Shown here piece after piece: positions 1-8,516 of a DNA stretch of 34,679 bases. Below the pieces are notes generated by a model that ran no database searches, was not told the DNA's origin, and worked only from the letters and a program-made list of their open reading frames with translations. The position numbers were made by a program, and so were the translations under genes. Every line of letters starts with the position of its first letter. Position 1 is the stretch's first letter. The DNA comes from Thermovibrio sp. (GTDB lineage: Bacteria; Aquificota; Desulfurobacteriia; Desulfurobacteriales; Desulfurobacteriaceae), in the NCBI GenBank assembly GCA_003978105.1, contig QOAO01000014.1, forward strand, positions 1 to 34,679, written 5' to 3'.

Positions 1-419
1 GAGTCATTCCCTAAGTCGTCTGAGGATACAGAGAGATTCGTCAAGTCTATCAACTCCTTAGTCCCGGATGTATCATTGGCTATTCCGTGAATTATCTTTG
101 CAAGTTTATCTCCGACCTGAGAATCTCCTGCTAACTTAAAGGGATTTATAACCTCTCCATTTTCCTTGAGGGTGTAGTCACCGAGTTTTAAACTACCTAT
201 GTAAAATGTTAAGTGTGGTGTTTGTGTAAGGGAGAGAAGGGAAAACTTTCCTAAGCTATCGGTGTACGAACATCTTCCAGAATCGGTGCAGACCTTTAAT
301 CCCTTAACGTAACTTGAAACAAACTGGCCATTTACTTTCTGTAAATTACCCGAACCTCCTCCCCCTCCACAACTGTAAGACACAATTAAAATTGAGATAA
401 GAAAAAGAAGCCTTAGCAT
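1..419 (-). CDS. Putative exported lipoprotein, C-terminus beyond window
   Basis: This is an open frame of about 139 codons running off the left edge of the window. Translating the complement from the ATG at 419 gives a hydrophobic leader (MLRLLFLISILIVSYSC) followed by a run of five glycines. That pattern suggests a lipoprotein signal with Cys17 as the lipidated residue, although the lipobox is not a good consensus (S-Y-S-C). Downstream are a region with CTDSGRC and short beta-strand-like segments, perhaps a regulatory-like or Ig-like fold; I do not recognise a family. A GGAGG overlaps the stop of the upstream nrdJ gene, so the two are probably co-transcribed. An alternative in-line ATG at 423 is too close to the ribosome site. 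Function unknown. Confidence 0.6.
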   Translation of the reverse strand, partial: MLRLLFLISILIVSYSCGGGGGSGNLQKVNGQFVSSYVKGLKVCTDSGRCSYTDSLGKFSLLSLTQTPHLTFYIGSLKLGDYTLKENGEVINPFKLAGDSQVGDKLAKIIHGIANDTSGTKELIDLTNLSVSSDDLGND

Positions 420-427
420 CCATCCTC

Positions 428-2149
428 CTAAAGTTCACAGCTACAGGCCTTGTACTTTACAAGGTCTCCAGGCTTAATTCCCTTTAAACCAAATTCTATA
501 GCACCCTCCTTTGAGCCCTGACGGAACACTGTTATTCCCTTAAGCTTGAGCTTATATCCGAGCATAAATACTCTTTTTACATCATCAACTGTTGCCTCCT
601 TTCTTAAGTTAACAGTCTTTGAAACAGAGTTGTCGACGTGTCTTTGGAAGGTAGCCTGCATTCTAACGTGCCATTCGGGAGAAATGTCCAAAGCTGTTAC
701 AAAAACTCTCTTAACCTCTTTCGGAATACCCTCTATGTTCTGAATACTTCCGCTCTCCAAAACCTTAGAAATCTGTTCCTCTGTCAGGATATCCCCGGCA
801 TACTTTAGGAAAAACGGGTCTATTTGAACGGCCGGTTTTCCGCCTAAAATTTTCTTTATGTAGGCAATTGCAAACAGAGGTTCTATACTTGGAGTTGTTC
901 CTGCAATCATGCTTATCGTTCCCGTTGGTGCTATACTCGTCCTTGTAGCATTTCTAACCTCTTTTCCCCTGTAGATGCTCCTTTCAATGTTTGGAAAGCT
1001 TCCCTTTTCCCCTGCAAGTTCTACCGATGTCTCAAATGCTTTTTTGTTTATAAATCCCATAACCTCATCGGCAAGTTTTAGAGCTCTCTCCGAGTTGTAG
1101 GGAATGCCAAGCTTTATGAGGAGCTCCGCCCAGCCCATAACACCTAGTCCTATTTTTCTGTTTCCCTTTGCCATTTCCTCAATTCTTCTATCGGGGTACT
1201 TGTTAACGTCTATAACACAGTCTAAAAACCTGACTGCAACTTTTACAGTTTCCTCAAGCTTCTCCCAATCAATACTTCCGTCCTTTTCAAAGTGGGAAAG
1301 GTTTATTGAACCTAAATTGCACTCCTCGTAGGGTAAAAGGGGAACTTCTCCACAGGGGTTTGTTGCCTCTATCTTCCCTATTTGTGGTGTAGGGTTGTAC
1401 CTGTTTATCTCATCAATGTAGAGAATTCCAGGATCTCCACAGTCCCAAGCAGATTCTGCAATCAGGTTAAAGAGTTTCCTTGCTTTTATCCTTCCCCAAA
1501 CTTCACCAGTTCTTGGATTTACAAGCTCAACGTACTCATCCTTTTCTATTTTTTCAAAGAATGAGTCTTCACAGGCTACAGATATGTTAAAGTTTTGAAA
1601 ACTCTTCTTGTCTCTCTTTGATAGAACAAACTCCTCAACATCCGGGTGGTTGTAGGAGAGGACTCCCATATTTGCCCCCCTCCGCTTACCACCTTGCTTT
1701 ATCGAGTCGGTAGTGCAGTCAAAAACCCTCATGAAGGAAACGGGGCCTGAAGCCTTTCCGTTTGTCGTTCTAACAATGTCCCCTTTAGGCCTTAAGTGGG
1801 AAAATGAAAATCCGGTTCCTCCACCGGTTTTCTGAATCTTTGCCATTAGTGAGAGTGTGTCGAAAATGTCCTCTATTGAATCCTCCACCGGAAGGACAAA
1901 ACAGGCCGCAAGCTGCCCCAATTCCGTTCCGGCATTCATCAGGGTTGGGGAGTTTGGTAGAAAATCGAGGTTTAACATTATTTTTAAAAACTTTTCCTCC
2001 CACTCCCTTGCTTTAGAGGCAGGACCGTAGAGGAGCTCCGCCTGAGAAACACCCCTCGCTACCCTCTCAAAGAGCTCCTCGGGAGTCTCTCTAGGCCTTA
2101 AGTACCTCGCCTTAAGAATTTCTAAAGCTGTTTCCGTTAGTTTCAGCAT
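428..2149 (-). CDS. nrdJ: Adenosylcobalamin-dependent (class II) ribonucleotide reductase
   Basis: This protein of about 573 aa should reduce ribonucleotides to deoxyribonucleotides using a B12-derived thiyl radical. Visible landmarks, numbered from a TTG one codon upstream: the first redox cysteine in AACFVLP (C84), the radical/active-site motif NPCGE (265-269), the second redox cysteine in EECNLGSINL (C278), and the phosphate-binding APTGTIS (408-414). There is no N-terminal ATP-cone. The tail is short and ends K-A-C-S-C-E-L, a C-x-C rather than the usual C-x-x-C relay. No small-subunit gene is adjacent, which fits class II. I chose the ATG at 2149, which shares one base with the fabD stop (TGATG) and has GGAG 5 nt upstream; the TTG at 2152 is less likely. 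Confidence 0.93.
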   Translation of the reverse strand: MLKLTETALEILKARYLRPRETPEELFERVARGVSQAELLYGPASKAREWEEKFLKIMLNLDFLPNSPTLMNAGTELGQLAACFVLPVEDSIEDIFDTLSLMAKIQKTGGGTGFSFSHLRPKGDIVRTTNGKASGPVSFMRVFDCTTDSIKQGGKRRGANMGVLSYNHPDVEEFVLSKRDKKSFQNFNISVACEDSFFEKIEKDEYVELVNPRTGEVWGRIKARKLFNLIAESAWDCGDPGILYIDEINRYNPTPQIGKIEATNPCGEVPLLPYEECNLGSINLSHFEKDGSIDWEKLEETVKVAVRFLDCVIDVNKYPDRRIEEMAKGNRKIGLGVMGWAELLIKLGIPYNSERALKLADEVMGFINKKAFETSVELAGEKGSFPNIERSIYRGKEVRNATRTSIAPTGTISMIAGTTPSIEPLFAIAYIKKILGGKPAVQIDPFFLKYAGDILTEEQISKVLESGSIQNIEGIPKEVKRVFVTALDISPEWHVRMQATFQRHVDNSVSKTVNLRKEATVDDVKRVFMLGYKLKLKGITVFRQGSKEGAIEFGLKGIKPGDLVKYKACSCEL

Positions 2150-3078
2150 CAAATCTCCGAGATAACCTTTTCAATGTCCTTAGGCTTCTCAATATTTACT
2201 ACCTTTATGCTTTTGTCAATCTTCCTTATTAAACCCCTCAAAACGTTCTTCGGGCCGATTTCGTAAACTCTATCTACTCCAAGTTCTCTCATTTTTAAGA
2301 CATCCTCAACCCACCTAACAGGGAAGAATACCTGTCTGTAAAATGAATCCTTTATTTCGTCGGGTTCCCTTATAAGTTCTACATCTACATTGTTTAGAAT
2401 GGAATACTTTGCTTCTTTAAATTCAACGTCCTCCATGAGCTCCTTCAGCCTTTCGGCAGCAGGTTTCATCAATTTTGAATGAAAGGGAGCAGAAACTGAA
2501 AGCCTTACCAATCTCTTGGCCCCTGCTTCCTTAAGTTTTTCCTCCGCCTCCTCTAAGGCCTTAATCTCCCCCGATATTACAGTCTGCTCAGGAGTATTGA
2601 AGTTTGCAACCTGAACAAAACCACTCTCTACCGTTTTTAAAGTTTCTTCAACCTTATCAGAGGGAAGTCCTATAACTGCAGTCATTCCACCTACTCCAGC
2701 AGGAACTGCCTCCTGCATGAACTCTCCCCTCTTTCTAACGATTAGAGCTCCATCGGAAACGGAGAAGACCTTGGAAGCTCCCGCAGCCGAAAACTCACCT
2801 AAAGAGTGGCCGGCAACTAAAATTGGCTCAACGTCAAACCCTGATGACCTTAGAACTCTTAAAACAGCCATACTTACTGTAAATATTGAAGGTTGAGCAT
2901 TGTAGGTAAGTGTCAACTCACTCTCAGAGGAATCAAAGCAGAGTTTAGCTATGTTAACTTTCGCACCCTCTGAGGCTTCCTCAAAAACCTCCCTTGCCTC
3001 TGGAAAGGCTTCGTAGAGCTCCTTACCCATTCCAACGTACTGCGAACCTTGGCCTGGAAAAACAAAGGCAACAGCCAT
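2149..3078 (-). CDS. fabD: Malonyl-CoA:ACP transacylase
   Basis: This 309-aa protein should transfer malonyl groups from CoA to acyl carrier protein for type II fatty-acid synthesis in the cytoplasm. The family pattern is complete: the oxyanion motif FPGQGSQ near residue 10, the nucleophile elbow GHSLGE with Ser92, Arg117 in RKRGEFMQEA, and the catalytic histidine His200 in SAPFHSKL. The length is normal. The start ATG has a strong AGGAGG 5 nt upstream. No other fab gene is present here; it sits between truB and nrdJ, so the grouping looks like generic housekeeping. A possible promoter lies in the 51-nt gap before it. Confidence 0.95.
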   Translation of the reverse strand: MAVAFVFPGQGSQYVGMGKELYEAFPEAREVFEEASEGAKVNIAKLCFDSSESELTLTYNAQPSIFTVSMAVLRVLRSSGFDVEPILVAGHSLGEFSAAGASKVFSVSDGALIVRKRGEFMQEAVPAGVGGMTAVIGLPSDKVEETLKTVESGFVQVANFNTPEQTVISGEIKALEEAEEKLKEAGAKRLVRLSVSAPFHSKLMKPAAERLKELMEDVEFKEAKYSILNNVDVELIREPDEIKDSFYRQVFFPVRWVEDVLKMRELGVDRVYEIGPKNVLRGLIRKIDKSIKVVNIEKPKDIEKVISEI

Positions 3079-3108
3079 TCTTCCTCCTGATTTAAAAGTC
3101 TGATTCTA

Positions 3109-3114
3109 ATTATA
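3109..3114 (-). promoter_or_regulatory. Possible -10 element for fabD-nrdJ
   Basis: The gap between truB and fabD is one of the few real spaces in this minus-strand gene string. It contains a perfect TATAAT on the minus strand, about 30 nt before the fabD start. No good TTGACA-like -35 lies 16-18 bp upstream (CCAATT/TCCAAT only). It could be an internal promoter uncoupling fabD-nrdJ from the secretion genes. Confidence 0.35.
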
Positions 3115-3129
3115 AAGAAAGGGTTTCCT

Positions 3130-3993
3130 CTAATTGGATTTACTCACTATAACCTTTTCTGGTTTGAGGAGCTCCCCGTTGGAAACTCCAACCCCAAGGA
3201 ACTTTCCCTTTTCCGATAAAACGGAGTAATATTCCTTGGGAAGTTCTTTTTTTAAAAAAACACCGTTAATAAAGAGTTTCTCCTCTTTCTTTGACAGTTT
3301 AATCTTTGGAAAACCTAAAACTTCCTCTGGAGATTTTAAGAACTTTTCAACTCCCTCCTCAATTACTCTCTCCAAAGGAACTGCATCATTTTCACATAAA
3401 TCCCCGACGCAGGTGCGGCGAAGTTCAGAAACAACAGCATCACAGGAGAGCTCCCTTCCAATATCGTGAACAAGGGAGCGAATGTACGTTCCCGATGAAC
3501 ACCTGACAAGAAGTTCGAATTCGGGATATAAAAAGGAGAGAAGGTCTATCTCGTAAATTTTTATCCTCCTTTTCGGAAGTTCTACCCTTTTCCCTTTTCT
3601 TGCCAGTTCATAGGCCCTCTTTCCCCTTATCCTTACAGCTGAGAATGGAGGAGGTTTCTGCTCTATTTCACCTCTAAACATTGAAAGAACTTTCAAAAAT
3701 TCTTCTTTACCCACTTCTTTACATTCAATTTCTTTAATCTCGCCATCAACATCGTACGTTGGAGATGAGAGACCTAAAATTCCCTTTACCTTGTAGGACT
3801 TATCTCTCTTTAACATAAATTCTGAGAGCCTTGTAGCCTTTCCCACTGAGATTATTAAAACTCCAGTTGCTAAGGGATCAAGAGTTCCTGTATGTCCCAC
3901 TTTAACAGATTTTGGAAGCAAATTCCTCACCCTTTTAACAACGTCATGTGAGGTCAACCCCTTAGGCTTATCAACAATTAAAAATCCTACCAT
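3130..3993 (-). CDS. truB: tRNA pseudouridine(55) synthase TruB
   Basis: This 287-aa enzyme isomerises U55 in the T-loop of tRNAs. It opens with the family start (GFLIVDKPKGLTSHDVV). Its catalytic motif is GHTGTLDPLATG, with Asp39 as the nucleophile. The KPPPFSAVRIRGKRAYELAR motif and the RCSSGTYIRSL motif follow in the right order. The last 65 or so residues fit a small PUA-like RNA-binding domain. It starts 3 nt after the pilQ stop, so it is translated as part of the same string. Nothing unusual in length or key residues. Confidence 0.96.
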   Translation of the reverse strand: MVGFLIVDKPKGLTSHDVVKRVRNLLPKSVKVGHTGTLDPLATGVLIISVGKATRLSEFMLKRDKSYKVKGILGLSSPTYDVDGEIKEIECKEVGKEEFLKVLSMFRGEIEQKPPPFSAVRIRGKRAYELARKGKRVELPKRRIKIYEIDLLSFLYPEFELLVRCSSGTYIRSLVHDIGRELSCDAVVSELRRTCVGDLCENDAVPLERVIEEGVEKFLKSPEEVLGFPKIKLSKKEEKLFINGVFLKKELPKEYYSVLSEKGKFLGVGVSNGELLKPEKVIVSKSN

Positions 3994-3996
3994 CCC

Positions 3997-5928
3997 CTAC
4001 CTTTCGGAGTTAAGAATCACTGGAGTTATAAAAATTAGCATTTCACTCTTGGAAACGATCGTTTGAGAGTTCTTAAAGAGCCAGCCTAAAAGAGGTATTC
4101 TTGAAAGTCCAGGAACACCGGAGGATGACTTTTGTTTCTCTTTCTCGTAGATTCCTCCAATTACAACAGTATCTCCGTTTCCTAGTAAAACTTTAGATTT
4201 AACGTTCCTCGTGTTTATTGCAGGTTCACCACCTCCCGTTACAGCTACGTATTCGTAGTTTGGAGAATCCTTTCTAACTTCTAAATCCAAAAGAACCTTA
4301 TCACTGCCTATTACATGAGGCTTTACTTTTAGAATAAGAGAAGCCTTTTTAAAGTTTATATTGTACGAAGTGGCTCCTCCTGCTCCAACTGTAGATTCTC
4401 TGTAAGGTATCTCAACACCCTGCTCTATGGTAGCCTCTTCGTTGTCAAGAGCTAAAACCTTAGGTGTGGATATTGTTTGAGCATTTCCATCAATTTCCAA
4501 AGCTTTCAGAGCAAGCTCTACCCTCAAGTTTTGTGATTTATTCAAAATCCCCAACGCTAGAGTAGAATCGGAAACAGGAATTTTTGAATAGTCACCAATA
4601 GAGCCAGGACTAATTAGAGGTGAATAGGTACTTGTATTAAATCCATAACTCCCTGTAATATAAGGAGAAGGTCTTTCACCCATAAAGTTAAATCCACTTA
4701 TGTACCAGGAAAAACCTAAATCTTTTTCCGCCTTGGAACTTATCTGGATTATCTTAGCCTTTACAAGAACCTGTTTTCTCGGTTTATCTATATTTCTTAT
4801 AAAACTCTCTATTTCTTTAAATTCAGACTCCGTTACCTGAAGTAGTAGGGAATTTGTCTGTGAACTAACTGAAATAGAACCTCTCTTTATCAGTTTTTTT
4901 ATGTTTTTCTCTACATCCTTAGCATCCACATATTTAAGCTTAATCATGTAGTTTTTAAGAGGTTCTACTTTTTCCTGTTTTACAATTTTTGACTTAGGCA
5001 AAATTCTGTAGTATTCGGGGGTTTCTATGTAGGTTAGCATTAAAGGCTCCAAAACGGCCTTCAATGCATCCTTCCAGTAAACTGGATTTTTAAAATCAAC
5101 ACTCACCCTTCCGGAAACCTCAGGGTCAAAAACAACATTTATTTTTGCTATATCAGCTATAGCCCTAACAACGGCTCTGACATCTGCATTTGTAAAGTGA
5201 AGGGAAACCTTTGGTCCCTTACTTATTACACTTGTTAAATTAGAACTTTTTTGTGGCTTTGACCTAAACTTTATAAAAATCCTTTCTCCTTCAGGAGAAA
5301 CTTCTACTGTAGAAACAGAAGGTTTTAGATAGACAATGATAGAGCTGCTCCCCCCTTTTAGAACTGTTTTTAAAGAAGAAACTGAAAGGGAATTAACAAC
5401 TTTCTTCGTTGGTTTAAGTTTTAAATTCGGTAGGTCTATTATTAATTTGTTTCCTTCCTTTTTAAAGTTAGTTCCTTTTAAATTAGGAACACTTATTATC
5501 ATTAACTCACCGTTAACTAACCTTGTTATTTCAATCTTTGGAGTGATGAAACTTTCTACAATTTTAAGTATAAATTTGTTCTTTCTTTTTAGAAATTTAA
5601 GTTTTCCTTTCTTATTCAGTATAACAGTAAGCTTAGAAGAGCCATCTGTAGGAATTATTCTAACACTTTTTATGAAGTTTCCTCTTCTACCTAAACTGTA
5701 AGGTTTTAATAGGGAACAGTTTTCCAATTCGACTTCTATCGTCTTTCCTTCCCTGTTAAGAGGCACAACTCTACAGTTCCCCGATTTAGAAATATCTATT
5801 TCTAAAAATTCCCTCTGAGCTCCAGCAAAAGGTTCAGAAGAGTATAAAAAATCGATATTTTTTATAACGCCTCCATAAACAGCAGAGGAAAAAAATAGAG
5901 GGACTAAAATTAGCAAACTCCGTAACAT
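3997..5928 (-). CDS. pilQ: Type IV pilus secretin PilQ
   Basis: This 643-aa outer-membrane secretin should form the gated channel for a pilus or secreted pseudopilus. There is a signal peptide over residues 1-20. Next comes a lysine-rich, beta-type region (about 25-220) that fits one or two AMIN domains. A short secretin/TonB N-terminal domain follows (VSLHFTNADVRAVVRAIAD, about 243-310), then a secretin-N repeat, then the C-terminal secretin barrel with LALDNEEATIEQG and VPGLSRIPLLGWLF. The stop/start with pilP is TAATG. It follows pilMNOP, which marks it as PilQ rather than a second GspD. The N-terminal half is visibly AT-rich (one 60-bp line has 25% GC) while the barrel is near the local average. 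Confidence 0.92.
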   Translation of the reverse strand: MLRSLLILVPLFFSSAVYGGVIKNIDFLYSSEPFAGAQREFLEIDISKSGNCRVVPLNREGKTIEVELENCSLLKPYSLGRRGNFIKSVRIIPTDGSSKLTVILNKKGKLKFLKRKNKFILKIVESFITPKIEITRLVNGELMIISVPNLKGTNFKKEGNKLIIDLPNLKLKPTKKVVNSLSVSSLKTVLKGGSSSIIVYLKPSVSTVEVSPEGERIFIKFRSKPQKSSNLTSVISKGPKVSLHFTNADVRAVVRAIADIAKINVVFDPEVSGRVSVDFKNPVYWKDALKAVLEPLMLTYIETPEYYRILPKSKIVKQEKVEPLKNYMIKLKYVDAKDVEKNIKKLIKRGSISVSSQTNSLLLQVTESEFKEIESFIRNIDKPRKQVLVKAKIIQISSKAEKDLGFSWYISGFNFMGERPSPYITGSYGFNTSTYSPLISPGSIGDYSKIPVSDSTLALGILNKSQNLRVELALKALEIDGNAQTISTPKVLALDNEEATIEQGVEIPYRESTVGAGGATSYNINFKKASLILKVKPHVIGSDKVLLDLEVRKDSPNYEYVAVTGGGEPAINTRNVKSKVLLGNGDTVVIGGIYEKEKQKSSSGVPGLSRIPLLGWLFKNSQTIVSKSEMLIFITPVILNSER

Positions 5929-6332
5929 TACTCTCCTCCTAAATTCACTTTTAAAATCCTGTAGCTCTTAATAAGATGCCTTCCTTGACGTTTGTAGACT
6001 GCTATTATGACCTTTTCAGGAGTAATTTTCACTATTTTTTCATTCTTACTTATAGGTTCTCCTTCCTTTAGGATGAATACCTCTCCTGTGGAAGGGTCTT
6101 CAAGAACAAGCTTATGCCAATTTCCAGAGGAAATCACCCCTTGTATACTTAACTCGTCCAATGGTTTAAAAATAACTGATGAAAAAATAGAAGCCTCCTC
6201 TGTTTGAACAACCTCTTTTTTTAACGTTTTAAGCCGTTCTTCCTTTAACTTTATAGGATTTACGAACGGGTCAACGGCAAAAACCTGATTTGTAAATATT
6301 CCAGTTAGAAGAAATAGGTATAACAATTTCAT
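5928..6332 (-). CDS. pilP: Type IV pilus assembly protein PilP
   Basis: This is a small 134-aa exported protein. A signal peptide of about 19 residues ends at VFA, followed by D-P-F, typical of the start of mature PilP. The remainder is a single beta-rich domain (LSIQGVISSGNWHKLVLEDPSTGEVFILKEGEPI...KI) matching the PilP/GspC homology-region fold, which docks PilN/PilO to the secretin. PilP is usually a lipoprotein, but I see no lipobox cysteine here. It shares bases with pilQ (TAATG) and starts 3 nt after pilO. Assignment rests on the domain pattern and on gene order. Confidence 0.85.
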   Translation of the reverse strand: MKLLYLFLLTGIFTNQVFAVDPFVNPIKLKEERLKTLKKEVVQTEEASIFSSVIFKPLDELSIQGVISSGNWHKLVLEDPSTGEVFILKEGEPISKNEKIVKITPEKVIIAVYKRQGRHLIKSYRILKVNLGGE

Positions 6333-6334
6333 CG

Positions 6335-6922
6335 TTACTCCTTTAGAGTAAAGGCTTCTACGTTCAATCTAATAGAAACCGTTGCGCCCTCTAATTCACT
6401 ACTTTCCCTGTTACTTTTGATGGAGTTTATCTCCATAGAGCCAAAGTTAATAATTCTGTTGGCCTGTGAAAGTTTTTTACACCAAGAAATAAAAGAAGGA
6501 TAAGTTCCTACTAATTCCACTTCATAGGGATATCTTATGTAGTATTTTTTGTTTACCTTGGCTTTTCTTACTATTTTTTTTACTAGCATTCCACTATCAG
6601 CTTTAGATATAGAGTTAACTATTTGTGCAACATCCTCCTTTCCAGTTGGCAACTTCTTTTCAATATTTCTTATCTGTTTCTTAAGAATAGCTATCTCTTT
6701 TTGAAGTTCCTTTCTTCTCTTTTCAAGAATTTTTAGTCTATTTATTGTCAAAATTAATGTTTCTACCTTTCTTTGCTTTTGTAATAGTTCTTTTTTTAGA
6801 GGTTCAACTTTAGAATAATAGAGAATAATATAAAATACAACACCTATTATTATAATTATCAACCATTTTTTCCAGCGAGGTAGATTAATCAAATATTCAT
6901 AAGCGCTAATTATTTGATCCAT
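6335..6922 (-). CDS. pilO: Type IV pilus inner-membrane protein PilO
   Basis: This 195-aa protein has one transmembrane helix at about residues 19-38 (a run of Ile/Val), then a long charged coiled coil (about 40-95), then a compact ferredoxin-like domain. That is the bitopic PilO layout, the partner of PilN in the alignment complex. It overlaps the end of pilN by 17 nt and is followed by pilP after 3 nt. Sequence conservation in this family is low, so the call leans on topology and on the pilMNOPQ order. Base composition is strongly AT-rich. Confidence 0.85.
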   Translation of the reverse strand: MDQIISAYEYLINLPRWKKWLIIIIIGVVFYIILYYSKVEPLKKELLQKQRKVETLILTINRLKILEKRRKELQKEIAILKKQIRNIEKKLPTGKEDVAQIVNSISKADSGMLVKKIVRKAKVNKKYYIRYPYEVELVGTYPSFISWCKKLSQANRIINFGSMEINSIKSNRESSELEGATVSIRLNVEAFTLKE

Positions 6923-7469
6923 TTCTGAGCCTCACACTAAATTTAAACTTGTAGTAATCCATCTTAAAGTTTAAATCTCTATTTTCATATTTTTTTCTCT
7001 CAATATTCCTAAGTTTTACCGTTCCCAATTCACTATCTACTCTCTTGAGGAATTGAGGAATGAGCTTTAAGTCTAACGCATTCGCCTCTATGCTAAGGGT
7101 ATTCTTGTTGTACTTTAGCCTATTTAACCAAACTCCGCTAACATTTTTTCCTTTTTCAAAAAAGTAAAGAAAGTTAGGAATATATCTGCTTTTTTCCAAG
7201 TTACTTACAATACTAAGTTTACTCTGTAAGTTGGTTTTAAGGCTCAAAAGTTTTCTTTCAAAAATTTTAAGCTTCCTTAACCTTTTAATTTCACTGTTAA
7301 GTTGGGATATTCTACTGTCTGTAGTACCAATTTCCCTTTTAATACTCTGGGTCTGATAGTAAACAAGGAAGATAACTAACAAAAAAACAATCAGGGAGAA
7401 TCCTAAATCCACCCTAATGTACTGTTTGTATTTAGATTCTTCAATCTCGGCAAAGTTAAACCTTAGCAT
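6906..7469 (-). CDS. pilN: Type IV pilus inner-membrane protein PilN
   Basis: This protein of about 187 aa has a short cytoplasmic N-terminus, one transmembrane helix (about 24-40) and a periplasmic coiled coil plus small domain, as in PilN. The cytoplasmic tip of PilN normally reads INLLP and inserts into PilM; here it reads LRFNFAEIEE, a recognisable but divergent version. I prefer the ATG at 7469; a GTG at 7478 directly abuts the AAGG and leaves no spacer. It overlaps pilM by 14 nt and pilO by 17 nt. AT-rich like its neighbours (about 28% GC in a sampled 60-bp line). Confidence 0.85.
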   Translation of the reverse strand: MLRFNFAEIEESKYKQYIRVDLGFSLIVFLLVIFLVYYQTQSIKREIGTTDSRISQLNSEIKRLRKLKIFERKLLSLKTNLQSKLSIVSNLEKSRYIPNFLYFFEKGKNVSGVWLNRLKYNKNTLSIEANALDLKLIPQFLKRVDSELGTVKLRNIERKKYENRDLNFKMDYYKFKFSVRLRNGSNN

Positions 7470-8508
7470 CTTCGTCACCCTTGTATCTAATGCTTAAGCC
7501 AGTAGCAACTGCAAATTCCTCAGAATCAGAAATTCCTGCAAAACTTAAAGGAGCTCCCAAAGTAACCTCTATGTTTGAGATTTCATTGAAAAATTCCGTT
7601 ATACCCTTTATCTTGGAAGAACCACCGTACAGTTTAATGGAGCTAACCTCTAAGTCAAACCTCTCTCTAAAGGTGTCGATAGTCCACATAACTTCAGTAA
7701 AGGCCCTTCTTAAAACACTACTAACAACTTTAAAAGCCTCAGAATATGAAATATTGTTTACTTCTTCTCCCCTTTTTAATCTTTCAGCCTCTTCCCTACT
7801 AAGCATAAACTCCTTTTGCAACTCCTCGGTTATTAAGTTCCCTCCAATTTCAATACTTCTAGTCACATAGGGATATCCGCCAAACGAAACTACAATTTTT
7901 GTGAATGAAGCTCCTATTCCAACTATACAAACAGGGGTAGCTAAATTATCTGGATTGTTCAGGTAGTATTGATTGTTGAGAGCAGCAGGCTCAATATCAA
8001 TAACAACTGGAATTAAACCTGCACTTGAAAGAATTTTAATCCTATGTTCTACGTATCCTCTTCGAACAGCGGCTATGGCTATATCCATATTTCCTTTTTT
8101 AATAGAGATAGGCAAAACCTTGTACGTTAACTTGACATTCGACAATTCCTCTGGTGTTAGGATACCCTTCATATACTCTACAACTGCCTCTTCAGGCTTT
8201 TTAGAAACAGGGACACTGATAACGTTATAAAAGCTCATGTATAGAGGAATGTGAATTACAACTTCCTTATCCTTAATCTGCAGTTCTCTGTAGAGCTCCC
8301 TTATGTGTTCGATAAGGGAATACTCATCTAACAGTTCGGTTCCTGCAAAAATTCTATCCTTATACTCCTTCTTTCCTTTTTTTTTAACTTTGTAGGAGTG
8401 TCCTTTCTTTTCTAATTGAAGAAGCTTTAATGAGTAAGTTCCTATATCCAAAGCTGGTACCAGATAATTCCCTGAGAAGAACCTAGAAAGCCATGAGAAC
8501 CATCCCAT
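7456..8508 (-). CDS. pilM: Type IV pilus actin-like ATPase PilM
   Basis: This 350-aa cytoplasmic protein has an actin/FtsA-like fold. Residues YLVPALDIGTYSLKLLQL near position 15-32 form the phosphate-1 loop. GIGASFTKIVVSFGGYPYVTRSIEIGG forms phosphate-2. KLYGGSSKIKGITEFF near the C-terminus is the adenosine motif. PilM binds the PilN tail and couples the cytoplasmic motor to the inner-membrane alignment complex. The length is normal. The ATG has GGGGA upstream and begins 9 nt after the gspF stop. In this locus it may serve the job of GspL, since no gspL/gspM is visible. Confidence 0.92.
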   Translation of the reverse strand: MGWFSWLSRFFSGNYLVPALDIGTYSLKLLQLEKKGHSYKVKKKGKKEYKDRIFAGTELLDEYSLIEHIRELYRELQIKDKEVVIHIPLYMSFYNVISVPVSKKPEEAVVEYMKGILTPEELSNVKLTYKVLPISIKKGNMDIAIAAVRRGYVEHRIKILSSAGLIPVVIDIEPAALNNQYYLNNPDNLATPVCIVGIGASFTKIVVSFGGYPYVTRSIEIGGNLITEELQKEFMLSREEAERLKRGEEVNNISYSEAFKVVSSVLRRAFTEVMWTIDTFRERFDLEVSSIKLYGGSSKIKGITEFFNEISNIEVTLGAPLSFAGISDSEEFAVATGLSIRYKGDEDAKV

Positions 8509-8516
8509 TCCATCCC

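Noticed and set aside
4381..4560. PilQ as a duplicate of GspD
   Set aside because: The barrel motifs are shared by all secretins; the N-terminal halves differ (AMIN-like region versus GspD N0-N3 repeats) and each has its own connector gene.
5336..5701. A 121-aa open frame antisense to pilQ
   Set aside because: Low-complexity Leu/Ile/Phe/Ser composition typical of the antisense of Lys/Glu-rich coding sequence, with no ribosome site; pilQ is intact on the other strand.
7481..7870. A 129-aa open frame antisense to pilM
   Set aside because: A mirror of conserved actin-fold coding sequence; composition is that of a shadow frame.
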